Positions 45,125 to 57,214 of a stretch of DNA of 64,000 bases are shown here, one piece after another (position 1 is the stretch's first letter; the number at the start of each line of letters is the position of its first letter). This DNA is from Acinonyx jubatus (lineage: Eukaryota; Chordata; Mammalia; Carnivora; Felidae): NCBI RefSeq assembly GCF_027475565.1, contig NC_069388.1, positions 42,104,478-42,168,477 of the forward strand, given 5' to 3'. Under the pieces are notes generated by a model. It did no database searches. It was not told the DNA's origin and saw only the letters and a program-made list of their open reading frames with translations. The translations under genes and the position numbers were made by a program.

Positions 45125-45310
45125 ACTTCATTCATTCAACAAATACTTATGGAGCATTACTGCACACGAGAGTCTCTGCTAGGTGCTAAGAATCCGCAGA
45201 GAACCAGACCAATAACACCCTATGCTCCCTGAGCTTAGAGTCTGGTAGAGAGAGGGGCAGGCAATCAATAATTCATTAGACTAACGTTCAGCTTGTGGTA
45301 AATGCTCCAA
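45125..45310 (+). mobile_element. Ancient mammalian interspersed repeat fragment
   Basis: TTCATTCATTCAACAAATACTTATGGAGC, GTCTCTGCTAGGTGCTAAG, GAGCTTAGAGTCTGGTAGAGAG. Same family pattern as 42170-42640. The unique stretch 45310-45980 has no gene I recognise. Confidence 0.55.
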
Positions 45311-45984
45311 AGTAAACAGAGTGAAATGGTACAGAGGAACTGTGAGAAGACCTGAACGTCTTTCTTTTTTCTTTCTCTTTCCCATCCATCCTTCTCAGTT
45401 TTAGCAAATGTAACCTTCCCAAACTACTGCTTCCATCCTGCCTTCGCCCCCTCAGGAGCCACCACATCAAATGGTTGTTTCTCTGCCAGACTTCCGTGGA
45501 ATGCCGTAGCCCGCTGGCCGCGACCTTCGCCAAGCTGTGGCTATTCCTATCTGCGCCCACCCTGTGCCTCAGCCCCCAGGAGGCTCTCCCCACTTCTGAT
45601 TAGTATCTCTTGCTCCCACCTTTCAAGAGCTGCCTGTGGCCCCTCATTCCAGAATCAGGTGCTAAGCTTGCCAGGCCCCCTCTTGGTGGAGGTGCAACAT
45701 TGGAGCGAACCTGCTTTCTCTCTGCCCTTCCAGAACCCACAGAACCGTTTCCTCCAGAAAACGTCTGGCTACAGTCCTCCTCCCCACCCTCATGTCGAGG
45801 CCGCTCTGACACAACTGGGCACCAGAGTTCACTGGCAGAGTCTGTGTGCAGGAATCACAACTCTTCAACGATGATAAAAACTTAGAAAAGGCCTATGTCG
45901 TACGTTTTTCCTTCTGGATTCCCTGGGATTTCAGTTCTGCAACGAGCTGCTTCAGGTTGGGGAAGTCCTTTCTTTGGTCTTAAG

Positions 45985-46190
45985 AAAAAAATTTTTTTAA
46001 TGTTTATTCATTTTTTGAGACAAGTAAGTAGGGGAGGGGTGGAGAGGGAGGGAGACACAGAATCTGAAGCAGGTCCCAGACTCTGAGCTGTCAGCACAGA
46101 GCCAGATGCAAGGCTCGAACCCAAGAACTGCGAGATCATGACCTGAGCCAAAGTCAGATGCTTAACTGACTGAGCCACCCAGGCATCCCT
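45985..46190 (-). mobile_element. Felid tRNA-derived SINE, reverse orientation
   Basis: AATTTTTTTAATGTTTATTCATTTTTTGAGAC, then CTGCGAGATCATGACCTGAGCC and ACTGACTGAGCCACCCAGGCATCCC. The GA tract is eroded. An imperfect CTTTGGTCTTAA-type flank repeat is seen. Confidence 0.92.
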
Positions 46191-46905
46191 CTTTTGTCGA
46201 TCTTAAATCACTCCCACATCACTGTGTACTTACTTTTTAAATCCTTACTCTTCCCAGCTCTAGGGCAGAGCTAAGGCACCCCGCTCAAGACCTGGCATCT
46301 TCTAAGTGTTCACAGAGTGCATGTCAGTTGATTAGTAAGTGCCTGGCACTTAAGAATCATTATTCTATACCCTCTTCCAGGTTCTCCCCTCCAGACTTTA
46401 AAAGTGTGGGTCCTTGAGCCTTTCTTCCACGTCTTTTCCCAACCACTTAATCATCGCATGGCTCTTCTCAAACTCTGTTAATCAGATTTTTTTTTAAAAT
46501 CATTAGTGAGAATTTTGAAGAAGGTCTTTAACCAGAAGCGGAAAAAAAAAAGGTATGAGAAATTCAGAAAGAGCCTGCTAGGGTGGTTGAGTTGAGCTCT
46601 CTGCTTCGGTTTGGCAGGCCCCCCAACCAGCTCATACATCAAGCCGCCTGTCTTGGCTCAGCACAACCGCCCAGTCTCCACCGATCTGAATGTGCACTGC
46701 AGAAAAATTAGATTTGGTGGGATGAGAACATTGCCTGTAACGCCGTTGACATTCCTCTTCAGACTGCTAATGGTCACTGTCGTCAGAAAAAATCCAGGCC
46801 TGGGCAGAAATCAGTTAGCTGGTTTAATTTAGGCAACTTTGGTTTCTTCTTCCAGTGTCATTATACTGGGAGTCCATGGATTCTTTCAGAGTTCTAGGAA
46901 CTATC

Positions 46906-46909
46906 TGTG

Positions 46910-46950
<41 letters not shown>
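46906..46950. repeat. (GT)n microsatellite
   Basis: About 22 GT units with one phase slip at the start, followed by a short GA patch. Confidence 0.95.
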
Positions 46951-46951
<1 letters not shown>

Positions 46952-47028
46952 AAGAGAGAGAGGGAGAGGGAGATGAACTCAGACTAAATCATGCTAAAGT
47001 CTTACTGACTTACCATGCAATGTCTCTT

Positions 47029-47241
47029 TTTATTTTTAAGGTTTATTTTTGACAGAGAGAGAAAGAGAGCGTGAGCAGGGCAGGGGCAGAGAGAGGGAGA
47101 GGGAGACACAGAATCCAAAGCAGGCTCCAGGCCCCAAGCTGTCACCACAGAGCCCGACGTGGGGCTCAAACTTATGAACCTCGAGACCACGATCGGAGCT
47201 AAAGTTGAACGCTTAACCCACTGAGCCACCCAGGCCCCTCA
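47029..47241 (-). mobile_element. Felid tRNA-derived SINE, reverse orientation
   Basis: TTTATTTTTAAGGTTTATTTTTGACAGAGAGAG, reversed tRNA part ending CACTGAGCCACCCAGGCCCC. A 14-bp perfect duplication ATGCAATGTCTCTT lies at 47015-47028 and 47242-47255. Confidence 0.95.
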
Positions 47242-47679
47242 ATGCAATGTCTCTTATTAAATATTTGCACCAAACTGACTCTAAACACAGGGGAGGGTGA
47301 AGGTAGATATTGAGGATGGGCGGGGGGTGGGGATTCCGGGCTCTAAATCATCTGTATTAGGATGTCATTCAGGTATACATAACTAGCCATGTATGTATCT
47401 TTACATTCTTCTCCAAAATAAATCCACAAAAGCAGATGTTCTAAAAATGGAAATAATTTTACTGTTAGTTTTATCAGAGCAGTATATATGAATACTATAC
47501 ATAGTGCAGATAATATAGGAAAAATATCATGAAAAATATTTAAAAATCATCTGAAGTTCCAACCCCATAAGGTAATATTTCTTACTTTTTTCCTTCTACA
47601 CCATTTTCTATTCATAAATACACAAAGTTCATTTTAATATAAGCTTTTAAATTATCTACCATTATATAAAAACATTCTA

Positions 47680-47899
47680 TGGGGTGCCTGGTGGCTCAGT
47701 CGGTTAAGCGTCCAACTTCGGTTCAGATCATGATCTCACAGCTCGTGAGTTCGAGCCCCACGTCGGGGTCTGTGCTGCTGGCTCAGAGCCTGGAACCCAC
47801 TTTGGATTCTGCGTCTCCATCTCTCTCTCTGCTCCTCCCCTGCTCATGCTCTGTCTCTCTCTCTCTTAGAAATGAATAAACATTAAAAAAACTAAAAAT
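47680..47899 (+). mobile_element. Felid tRNA-derived SINE
   Basis: GGGGTGCCTGGTGGCTCAGTCGG (one G lost from the CTGGGTGG head), B box GTTCGAGCCCC, tail GAAATGAATAAACATTAAAAAAAC. The flanks are A-rich and the duplication is unclear. Confidence 0.94.
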
Positions 47900-48867
47900 A
47901 AAATGAAAAGATTCTGGCTCTTTATCTGGTGGCATCAGTTCCCAGCACTGGGGATAACCCACCTGTTTTCCAGTTTGGAAAGCAGGACCTCAGGAGTCAC
48001 CTCTCCAGGAATCATGCACATTTCAGAAGAGGAGGGAAGGAGATGGCAGAAGAACTTTCTAGAAAGTACTGGGTGGGCACTTTAAGGGGAGTGGGGGTGC
48101 ATTCCTGCCTCTGGTTAAGTCTGCCAGGGCCCTGCCCTGCACTCAGCCAGTGGACAGTGGGTAGCCATCGGTGCGGGCAACACGCAGGGGTCTCTGCAGG
48201 CCCGTGAGCACCTTGCAGTGCACTGGTTTTTCCTAAATGACCCACCTACAAACCTACATTAAACTTCCTTGCAAGTGGGCCTCACCCTCCTTCAGCAGAA
48301 CGCTAAACACGCCAATTCCTAAAGAAGTGTTTTCTTTCTTCCAGGCAAGGAAACTAATGAGCTCCATCTTTGGCATGGATCAGAAAATTCCACCGTGGCG
48401 CTGACTGAGCTTATGCCAACACAGAACTTTAAAGAAACCCCACAATGAGAGCTAGGAGGAACAAAGGTAAGGCTGATTGGCCTGAAATCCTTGCTCACAG
48501 TCGGGGAAAGAAAAAGGGAAGAGAGAAAGGAACAAAGTACCTGGCTGGGAGAGGTGTGTCCAGTCGGAGGGAGGTGCTTTCCCAAGCCGTTCTCGGAACC
48601 ATCTGTCTCCGTGGGCAGCACAATGCCCTCCTTATTCCCCGTGTCCTCACGACACGGTGGCTGACTTGGAGCCTTACCCGGCACAGCGTCAGCGGCAAAC
48701 GTTCAGACCTGCGGCTGCCGGGCACATCTTAGCCAGATTCCCTCAGCCACTAGGGTGGGTTTCCACTCTCAGCAGAGGTGGGAACAAGCCGTGTTTGCCT
48801 CACAGTCTCTGGTTTTTGGAAAACAGTTGGCAGACTGAACTGAATAAATACGGCATGTCGCCTATTT

Positions 48868-49265
48868 ACCAATAAGTATTTGTTCATTCATTCAGTAAAT
48901 GATTTTTGAGATAGGGCATGAACAAAACAGACATAGACCCTCTACACAACAAGGTTTGGGATGGGAGGTGGACAATCAGCCTTAAACAAATAAAATAATT
49001 TCAGATATTAATACCACAGGGTGACAAGATAGTAAATGACAGCGGGGAGGAGGCTATTTTAGGAGGCTTAGGTAAAGCCTCAAGTGACATTGCAGCCGAA
49101 ATCTGAATCACCCAAAGGAACCATCTGCCAGAAGATGTGGGCACAAAAGTCTTCTAGGGAGAGAGAACAGCATGTGCAAAGGCCCTGAAACAGGAACATG
49201 TTTGACAATTTCAGGGAATTGAGGAAAAGCTGATGAGGAAGTGGTGGTAATGAGCAAGCTGTAAA
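48868..49265 (+). mobile_element. Ancient mammalian interspersed repeat (L2/CR1-like?)
   Basis: TATTTGTTCATTCATTCAGTAAATG, GGCATGAACAAAACAGACATAGACCC, GAACAGCATGTGCAAAGGCCCTGAAACAGG. Same pattern as 30425-31000. Confidence 0.55.
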
Positions 49266-49289
49266 GGCAGTGACCAGATTTATTATGAG

Positions 49290-49480
49290 AATCATCACAT
49301 CTAACATTGTAGAGATAACACATTGTTTGCACAGGGCTTTGAACACACACTATCTCGATTCAATCATCTCAACATTCCCATTACACAGATAAAGAAACCA
49401 AAGCTCAGGAGGTAACTTCCTCAGGGTCACAAAACTAAACAGGGACTCTGACCAAGAACTTTGTTTGCACAACTCCAGAG
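49290..49480 (-). mobile_element. MIR fossil, reverse
   Basis: CATTCCCATTACACAGATAAAGAAACCAAAGCTCAGGAGGTAACTTCCTCAGGGTCACAAAAC follows the reversed MIR core. Confidence 0.8.
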
Positions 49481-50073
49481 GGCATTATTCATGCAGCAGG
49501 GGGAGCCATTTGTGTCATTGCTCAGAGTTTGTGCAGTGCACAGCCTGTGCCACTGTACATAGTGACCCTGTGCTAGCTCAGATCTATTTTCTCCAAATTT
49601 CTGTGCTTTTTCTGTGCTAGGGATTGTTGGGAATACAAAGAATAAAGATTATTCCAGCCCTTGGTGAGCAGACGATTGTGGTTAAAGAGAAACAATATAT
49701 GAAGAGATGGTGGATGATATAAGACAGTTTTTGTTTCTGACAAGGATATTATGAATGGTTCAGTAGGAGATGTGAGATTTGATATTGGCTTGAAGATTTA
49801 GATTGGTGGACATACAGGAAAAGAAATCCATAGGAGTCATCATACACATATTCAATAAAAACCTAGTGTGTCATATACATCACCGTAAGTGCTTGCTTCC
49901 AGAAATTTGCGATGAAAAAAAAAATGAACGTTTATTATTCTACCATAGGACCACACAGGTAAAATTATGGCAACTCTAAGAAGTGAAAAAGAAATCATCT
50001 ATAATGTCATTAATGAAACACAACTGTTTTTCATATTTTAGTGTATTTCCTTTTGGGTTTTACTCCAGGGCAA

Positions 50074-50076
<3 letters not shown>

Positions 50077-50120
<44 letters not shown>
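50077..50120. repeat. (GT)n microsatellite
   Basis: About 22 pure GT units. A (CA)n tract lies 63 bases downstream (50183-50206), so the two can pair as an inverted repeat. Confidence 0.96.
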
Positions 50121-50122
<2 letters not shown>

Positions 50123-50182
50123 TGATATGACTACGTATGTGAATGTATGGATATGTAATATATATGTCATATATACACATAC

Positions 50183-50206
50183 CACACACACACACACACA
50201 CACACA
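50183..50206. repeat. (CA)n microsatellite
   Basis: About 12 CA units, preceded by an AT-rich patch with TATATGTCATATATA (50161-50175). Confidence 0.95.
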
Positions 50207-50209
50207 TAT

Positions 50210-51000
50210 TCTTACCTTTATTGAGGTATAATTTACGTGCTTTAAAATTCACACATTTTAACTGTGCAGGTTGACAAGTTTTGGCAAATATATGTACCTG
50301 AGTAATGCCACTATACTAAAGATCTAGAACATTCCCTTTACACCACGAAGTTCCCTTATCCCTTTAGTCCATCCCCCACCCCACCCCACCCCACTCTCAC
50401 CTCCAGGCAATCACTAAACATTTCTGCTGCCTTAGACTAGTTCTACCTGTTCCAGAAGTTCGTGGAATCAAGTATGTCCCCTTTGTCTCTGGCCTCTGCT
50501 GTTCAGGGTGTCTTTGAGGTTTATCACATGATCATGTAGGCACTAGGACTTTGTTTGTGTTCATTGCTGGCTAATGTTCCGTTATAAACATTTACAAGAA
50601 TTTGTTATTCACTTGTTATTGAACATTTGCGTTGTTTTTGGTTGGGGGACATTGTGAATAAAGCAGTTATGGACACTTTTGTACAACGGTTGGAGGGGTT
50701 TTCATTTCTCTTGAGTAAATACCTGGGAGTGGATTTGTGGGGTCATTTCGTAGATCTGTATGTTTAGAGCAAACTACCAAGCACTTTTCCAAGGTGGTTG
50801 TGCTATTTTACAACGTATGGAAGTTCAAGTTCACGTTCTTACCAACACTTAGTATTGCTATTCTTTTTGATTGTAGCCATGCTTGTGAGTGTGCCCTAGT
50901 TTTTTTGCATTTCCCTGGTCATTAGTGATGTTGAGTATTTTTTCACAGGCAAGTGTTTTCATAGTTGTAATTGTTTGTAGACTCTGCCTTTTAAATTTAT
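50210..51000 (-). mobile_element. Old antisense L1 3' part
   Basis: TATTGAGGTATAATTTACGTGC (reversed 3' UTR), then GATCTAGAACATTCCCTTTACACC, AGGCAATCACTAAACATTTC, GAGTAAATACCTGGGAGTGG and GCATTTCCCTGGTCATTAGTGATG. This is the reversed end of an old L1 ORF2. Diverged and frame-broken. Confidence 0.82.
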
Positions 51001-51004
51001 ACTT

Positions 51005-52365
51005 AATAATACCGTTCTTTTCTGTTTCCCCATGGTCCTAATGATCATTTTATTAATGGTCTTAATACTCCAACATGGGGATTCTCTACAATTTATTCAA
51101 TCATTCCTCTTTCAGACATTTACATGATTTCCAATTTCCCACATTTCTAAAAAAAGGCACTGAAATTAACACATGAATGTACATGTTTCTCCCATATGTT
51201 AAATTATGTCACAAATTAATCACAAAATAAAACGATGAGGTCGAAGGCATTTTTGTGGCTTTGGGAGTGTAAAATATGAGATGGACGTCGAGACTGTTGT
51301 CTTTGAAGGCACAAGCTGAGCCCCCATTTTCATCTCTTAGCTCTGTGCTGAGGTCTCGGAATTGGGGCCCTTCATGTACATGATCCTTTTGTCTAGAGGC
51401 CAGGCTCATGGTTGTTTGGTAGCCATTATTTTTTGAGTCTTGGGTAATGCCAAAAAGGTTGATAATATCATTAACACAATGTTGCAGGATGATAGGCTTT
51501 GTTCTCCCTCTAGCCAAGTTGAAATGTGGGGAAAGAACTCTGGGGTGCCTGGTCCCCTGAGAATGATCTGTGAAGGTGCCCGGCCAAGGAGCAAATGGGG
51601 CCATTCACTGGTCGTTCCATAACTTCTGTATGTAAGTGTGTGACTGAAGGGGCCAGGGACTTGCTTTGAAGGGTGTTTTGATGCCACGTGGAGTGATTTC
51701 ATTTGGATTGTATGTTTGTATGTGGGGGTTCTCTGGAGGACAGACGCTGATGATGAGGAGGGGTATGTGGGATGAGTTGGGGGGCCACGCCCACTGCAAA
51801 GGCAAGGGATGAGTTGGATCAATCCTGCTACAGCACAGGTGTGAGGCTAGACACAGCCATGGCATGGGGGTGGGCACCTAGGACAGCGTGTTAATGCTAT
51901 CAGGCCAGCAGAGACCCTTACCAACCCCTCCCCCAGATTCTGACAGCCCCCCAAACCTAACAAGAGTCATATTTTATATGGTGCAGGTGCACCTCCGTAT
52001 TCCTATTTTAATATTTTAAGAGAAATTGTCCAGGGAGGTGGAAGCAAGAGGAATTTGCATAGCAAATCAGTCCCCTGCAGGTACCCAATTCAGGCCTGCC
52101 TGTGTGGAAGAAAAGGCCTTTGGGCCAGGTTGCCAGGCCCCTTCTTCCCCCTGGCCTCCCCCTGATAGTGTCATCTGAGCTCCTACACTGCGTTAAGACT
52201 CCCTTGATGACACTCCTAAGGGCAACCAGCAGAATGCCTCATCTGCCTGGAGACCCGACACTCACCAGCAATTCCCAGAAATTCCTGATTTTACTAAGCC
52301 ACCCTATGTGTCTTCCCTCCTGTAAATATGAACTTATCAAGGACAAAAACCATTCCTTATCCATG
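51005..52365. other. Upstream intergenic DNA, no element identified
   Basis: The stretch carries overlapping minus-strand frames, the longest 138 codons at 51406-51822 and 131 codons at 51209-51604. I could not match them to a known protein. Composition and the lack of splice or start context suggest chance or an eroded repeat. Confidence 0.4.
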
Positions 52366-52369
52366 ATGT

Positions 52370-52790
52370 CTTGATCTGGGTTCCCCCAGAAGCAGACCTT
52401 GAAAGCAAGATTCAAGGGCAAGTTGCTTATTTAGAGGCAATTCCGGGAAACTCTGGCAGAGAGGCGGGGAGGTGGGCCAGGAGAGGGGGGGCAGCAAGAT
52501 CGGGTATTATCAAGCCAGTTACCACTGGGCAACGGAGGCTCTGTCCTGTGGCGATCCCTGGGAGATGGTGTAGAGCGTGCTTCCCAGTGACTCCACCTGA
52601 GCAGGAAGGAGGTGGGGCATTTACCCACCAATCCCTAAACGTCACTGGCTGAGGAGGTTCCTGGGGAGATTTTGATTCCTGGGCTCACAGCTGCACTGCC
52701 TGTAGACAGGATGGGCTCCAGAAGCTGAGGAGAGGCCCCGGACAAAGGGACACAGGCGCTGGCGGCTGGAAGTCAGGCTACCTTTGTGCA
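52370..52790. mobile_element. Unnamed interspersed family, copy 3
   Basis: GGGTTCCCCCAGAAGCAGACC, TTGCTTATTTAGAGGCAATTCC, GGCGATCCCTGGGAGATGGTG and TTTACCCACCAATCCC then TGGGGAGATTTTGATTCC. Best-preserved of the three copies. Confidence 0.6.
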
Positions 52791-52989
52791 CAGAAATGGT
52801 AAAGCCAAGAGGCTATGGGCAGGGCACAGACATGAGCCGTGCCTTCCCAACATGGCTCAGCACTGGCCGTGAACAAGTAGACCCTCAATACAGCAGGCTG
52901 GTTGAACCTAGGACTCAGCGAGTTTGGCCCCAAAGCTAGGACTTCTTTCTGTTCCCCAGCCAGCCCTGAATACTGCCATCAGCTGGCAG

Positions 52990-53227
52990 TGTTATTTTAG
53001 GATCAAACCCAGAAGACCAGCAGCATTATGTTTCCAAGCAATACTTTTTAAAGTGTACTCCCTGGGGGCGCCTGGGTGGCTCAGTCGGTGAAGCGTCCGA
53101 CTTCGGCTCAGGTCATATCACAGTTTGTGGGTTCGAGCCCGCCACCGGGCTCTGTGCTGACAGTTCAGAGCCTGGAGCCTGCTTCGGATTCTGTGTCTCC
53201 CTCTCCCTGCCCCTCCCCTGCTCACGC

Positions 53228-53261
<34 letters not shown>

Positions 53262-53465
53262 GAAAATAAATAAACGTTAAAAAGAAAAAAGGTACTCCCT
53301 GGACCAGTAGCAGCAGCACCTGGGCACTTGTTAGAAACACAGATTCTTGGGTCCTACACCCGATGTACTGAATCAGGAAATCTGGGTGGGGGGGGAGTCT
53401 GTACTTTAACAAGCCTTCAGGTGATTCAAATGTACCCCCAAAGCTTGAAAACCACTGTTTCAGAC
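52990..53465. mobile_element. MER5A-like DNA transposon split by a SINE
   Basis: After the SINE the order is ACTCCCTGGACCAGTAGCAGC, TTGTTAGAAACACAGATTCTTGGG, TACTTTAACAAGCCTTCAGGTGATTC and the end GCTTGAAAACCACTG, all hallmarks of MER5A (hAT class). The left part before the SINE is short. Confidence 0.85.
53066..53291 (+). mobile_element. Felid tRNA-derived SINE inside a MER5A
   Basis: GGGCGCCTGGGTGGCTCAGTCGG head, missing a few bases at CAGGTCATATCAC, TC tract 53232-53260, tail AAAATAAATAAACGTTAAAAAG. An 11-bp duplication GTACTCCCTGG lies at 53055-53065 and 53292-53302. Confidence 0.95.
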
Positions 53466-53479
53466 TCGAAAATTTAGGA

Positions 53480-54440
53480 TCGTCTCCAAGGCAAGGCCAT
53501 TTTCTCTTTGGTTAGAATGCTTCCCGTTCCCAACCTGAAGCACCAGAGAAGCAAGGGGACAGAACTTCTAGAAACCTTTTAGACTTTGGCCCCTTTTTGT
53601 GGGTTTTTCTTCCCTTTGGGGGCTTATTCACTGGAAGTTGTACCTAATTACCAATCACCTGCCGAGGAGAGCAGCGCGGGCGTATAAACTATAGAAGATA
53701 CCCTGAAAGGCATGCGACAGGTTTGACCAAGAGAGAGGGTGGGGGAGATTTACATGTTCCTGTTTGTTTTCTGAGCTAATATTGAAATTCTTCTGCTTGC
53801 ACTCTGAACACACCAGGTGGGCGGTGGGGGAAAAGTCCTGGGTCTGCCTTGGACTTTCAAATCAATCATAGAAAATGTGCAAAGGAAGAGCTAAGGGTTG
53901 GGGGTACCTCTGTAAGTCAATGTGTGGGAAAAATGAAAAGAGGCACTTGGGTTACTTATGTTGACCCAACCAGGCAGGATGGGGATATGGGCCTCCCAGG
54001 CTGATGAGCCCTAGCAGGGCGGTTGCTTTTTTTCCCAACAGTGCCAGTCAGATGTATTACTTCTTCAGGAACAGCTCCCTGTCCCCTGATACCAGCAGGG
54101 ACAGCAGGCCTTGTGGGGGACCCCAGTGCTGTGACATCACAATGTGGCCCATTCAGGATCTCAGGCCTCACTTGCCCCTGGGCCCAGGATATGTGAGTTT
54201 ACCCTCCCAGGGCTGACCTGCACTTAACAGGGCCAGGGCAACAGAGACAAGTCGACCTGTGGCACAGACCCGCCAGGTGCTCTTGGTGAGTATTCACACT
54301 TCCTGAGAACCATGGAAAGAGACCCAGCCCATGGCTGGCCAGGCTAGCCCCCCAGGGTCTCATACTCACAGTGGCTCATCCGATCTGGTGACCGGGAGTG
54401 TCCCGGGACAAGCCTGAGCCTGTCTGGGGAAGCTAGTTCA
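53480..54440. other. Upstream intergenic DNA, no element recognised
   Basis: Unique sequence of moderate GC. Short frames only. No gene, promoter or repeat that I can support. Confidence 0.45.
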
Positions 54441-54446
54441 CCTGAC

Positions 54447-55142
54447 TCAGACACCCCTTTCCAGACCTCTCGGCAGGGTTGCCAAATGGAGGAAGTGGTA
54501 TTCTAATCGCCACCCAGCCCCAGTCGGCCACCTGCCCCGACTGCCTGGGCAAAGGTCATCTTGGTGCTCGATAGAGGCTCGGAGCAGGGAGGCCAGGCTC
54601 CCAGATGGCACATCCACTAGAGGATCGCTCTGGGTCCCAGCTGGGGAGAAAGGCAGCCATCGGCCCAGCGACACCCTTACAGCAGAGGGAGCAGGTGTAG
54701 CTTCACTGGCGATGGGAGGGATGCGAACCACCCCCCCCTGCCCCCCACCGTATGCATGAAGACTTTCCTCTCTGTACGCTGTGCCTTCCCTCCTTGGCTG
54801 TTTTGAAATCCCACTGCCAGTGGCGCTGGGCGTCTCAAATCTCTTCCTTCCCTCTTGGGACAGTGAGAGATTTGAGACCATCCTGGGAAATTGGTAGATG
54901 GGTTCGCATACCGGAAGAGTAGGCAACCGAGAGGAGGGCGGGGGTGGGGTGCAGGGCCCTCTCTCTGGGAGGATGCTGGCTCTTCCCAGCTGGGACACCA
55001 GCACCCAGGCCTTCAACAGCCAACAGTGGGGACCTGAGCAGGGGCACCAGGAGGCAGAGCCAGCTTTCCCCGCTGCCTTGTCTGTCTGTCCGTTGGCTCC
55101 CCGCATCCAGAGGGACCATTCGCCAGAGAGACCAGAGGGCAC
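54447..55142 (-). other. 231-codon open frame of unknown meaning
   Basis: The longest ATG-started frame in the window away from the RRBP1 repeat exon and the CpG island. The translation is rich in serine, proline, glycine and arginine, with no hydrophobic anchor, repeat or motif that I recognise. The region is GC-rich, so stops are scarce, and the opposite strand is open too (175 codons at 54898-55425). I treat it as probably non-coding. Confidence 0.2.
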
Positions 55143-56049
55143 AGAACGCCTCGCACCCCGGGGTGGTTTGTCTTCTTGTGAGAGCTCACTGCCATCCTCT
55201 CCCTCACACGCGGGAGTCCAAGTCGTAGTGGTCCATCAGGCCTGCTGGGAACATTGTGTCTCATCCCAGGCCCCACTGAAGGAAAAGAATGGTCTAGAGG
55301 CTGGAGCCAGAGGGGTCCACATCCTCCACTTGCAACAGCCCTCGTTTGGAAAGGGAAGGAACAAACAAGCGCCTACTAGTATCAGACCCCCTATCTCTGT
55401 TATTGCTCTGAGTTCCTGCCACTAGGAAGATGAAGTAGGTATTTTTGTGCTCATCTTACAGATATGGAAACTGAGAACTATGTTCTGTGCTGGGTGCCGT
55501 GTTCTAAGAGGGACATTAACCTAGAATTTCTATACGCTCCATATACAGGCAAGCGTATCCGTAGATTAGAGCGTGCTGAAAATAGAATGGGCTGCTTTGC
55601 GAGGCAGTAAGAATGCCTTTGGAAGCATCCAGGCAAACCGAGTACCTTCCGTCAGCAGGGCTGGGACAGGATCCTTGTGATCAGTCGGGAGCTGAACCAA
55701 AAGATCTTTAAAAGCTGTTCCAAATCCCGGATTGCAGGATCTGGGTCTCGAAACCTTGCTAAGCTCCCATGTTTGAACCCAAATGGGTCAGGCCTTCCAG
55801 GACGGCTACAAACTTTGTTAGTGGGGAAAGCCTAAAGGGACCATAGAGACCAGCTCCAGCAATCTGCTGGGCCCCAGATAGGAAAGCGGTGGTCAGGCTG
55901 GTTCTAGGGGGTTGGTGTGAGGCCACAGACCAATTCCCAGAATGAATGTTTGTTGAATGGATGAATGAGGGGCGACAGGATTGGAACCAGCCTGAGTGCT
56001 AATCACACACCCCTCAGCCCATCTCTCTCCCTCTCCCAAAACTCTTTCC

Positions 56050-56200
56050 TATGAAGATTATGATTCAGCCAGCATTTATGGAGCACCTACTGTATGCCGA
56101 ATGTGGTCACAGAGATTATTTTCTGTAATCCGCCCCTCACCCATCACGTGGGTGTCATCGTCTGCATTTCTCAGATGAGGATGTTTGGGTAACCGCTCCA
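56050..56200 (-). mobile_element. MIR-like fossil, reverse
   Basis: GCCAGCATTTATGGAGCACCTACTGTATGCC and CATTTCTCAGATGAGGATG follow a reversed MIR. A further MIR scrap (CATCTTACAGATATGGAAACTGAG) lies at about 55455-55478. Confidence 0.7.
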
Positions 56201-56410
56201 AGGGGTAGAGAACTTGTGGAGCCGCCACCAACAGCAAATGACAATGCCGGTGTGGCCGACTCTAAGGAGAGCGTGCAGCCTCCAGCTGCCGCCCCCCAGC
56301 CTGAGCAGGGTCGGGGAGGGTGGTGGGAGAGGGGAACACTTTCCTATTTATCCTTCCTAAGGACAAACTTCTGGTAACTTGCCCAGTTCCTCAGGGGCTA
56401 TTTTACCTCC

Positions 56411-56473
56411 TTAAAAAAAATTTTTTTTCAAGTTTATTTATTTATTCTGAGAGAGGGAAAGAGGGCAGCGAGC

Positions 56474-56513
<40 letters not shown>

Positions 56514-56668
56514 GGAGGGGAGGGAGGGAGAGAGAGAGAGAGAGAGAATCCCAAGCAGGCTCCGCACCATCAGCGCAGAGCCCATTGCGGGGCTCGAACC
56601 CACAAACTGAGATTATGACCTGAGCCCAAATCAAGAGATGCTCAAACGACAGCCGCCCAGGTGCCCCT
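56411..56668 (-). mobile_element. Felid tRNA-derived SINE, reverse, long GA tract
   Basis: TTAAAAAAAATTTTTTTTCAAGTTTATTTATTTATTC, a long GA/GGGA tract (56451-56547), then GAACCCACAAACTGAGATTATGACC and a damaged head end ACAGCCGCCCAGGTGCCCC. A 22-bp duplication with two mismatches lies at 56389-56410 and 56669-56690. Confidence 0.93.
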
Positions 56669-57214
56669 CCTCAGGGGCTCTTTTACCCCCCTCTTCACAT
56701 TCGTCCCGGCTGCTGTCGGGCTCCCCGTGGGCCTGCCTCATTCACTGCCCGTGCCTCTCGCTCTGACGGGACAAGATGGAGTGACTGTTTCCACACCAAC
56801 AGATGTTATGCGCCGAGGAAGAAAATATGCTAATCAAAATCAGCTTTGGCTAATTGTAGCAATTTCCCTTCTGCGCATTGCTCTGAAATAGTAGCCACGC
56901 TCTGTTCTTTTTTTCACATCAGGGAGCCCCAAATTGGCAGCCTAAATGAGGTTGCAAAGAAGTCAGTTAAACAGGCCTTTTTGCTGCCAGTTTACCGTGG
57001 ATGAAGCCTTGAACATGCTCTCCCAGTAAGACCTCAGTTCAACTGTTTGTGGACTTGATATCTTGCTGTGGATAATTCAGCCCCACTGTTGGGCTGTGGG
57101 AGCCTCATTTCATCCTGGGGAAAACCAGCACCTCCAGGGATTTAATGAGGTGCCAAGCTCAAGGGCACGTGGTCTGACCTTGAACCTTGGTCGACTCCTG
57201 GTTTGTTCTACAGC

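Noticed and set aside
51209..51822. Minus-strand frames of 131 and 138 codons as a retroviral or host gene
   Set aside because: No motif of a protease, polymerase or envelope, and no flanking LTR that I can see. The two frames overlap in different phases, as chance frames do.
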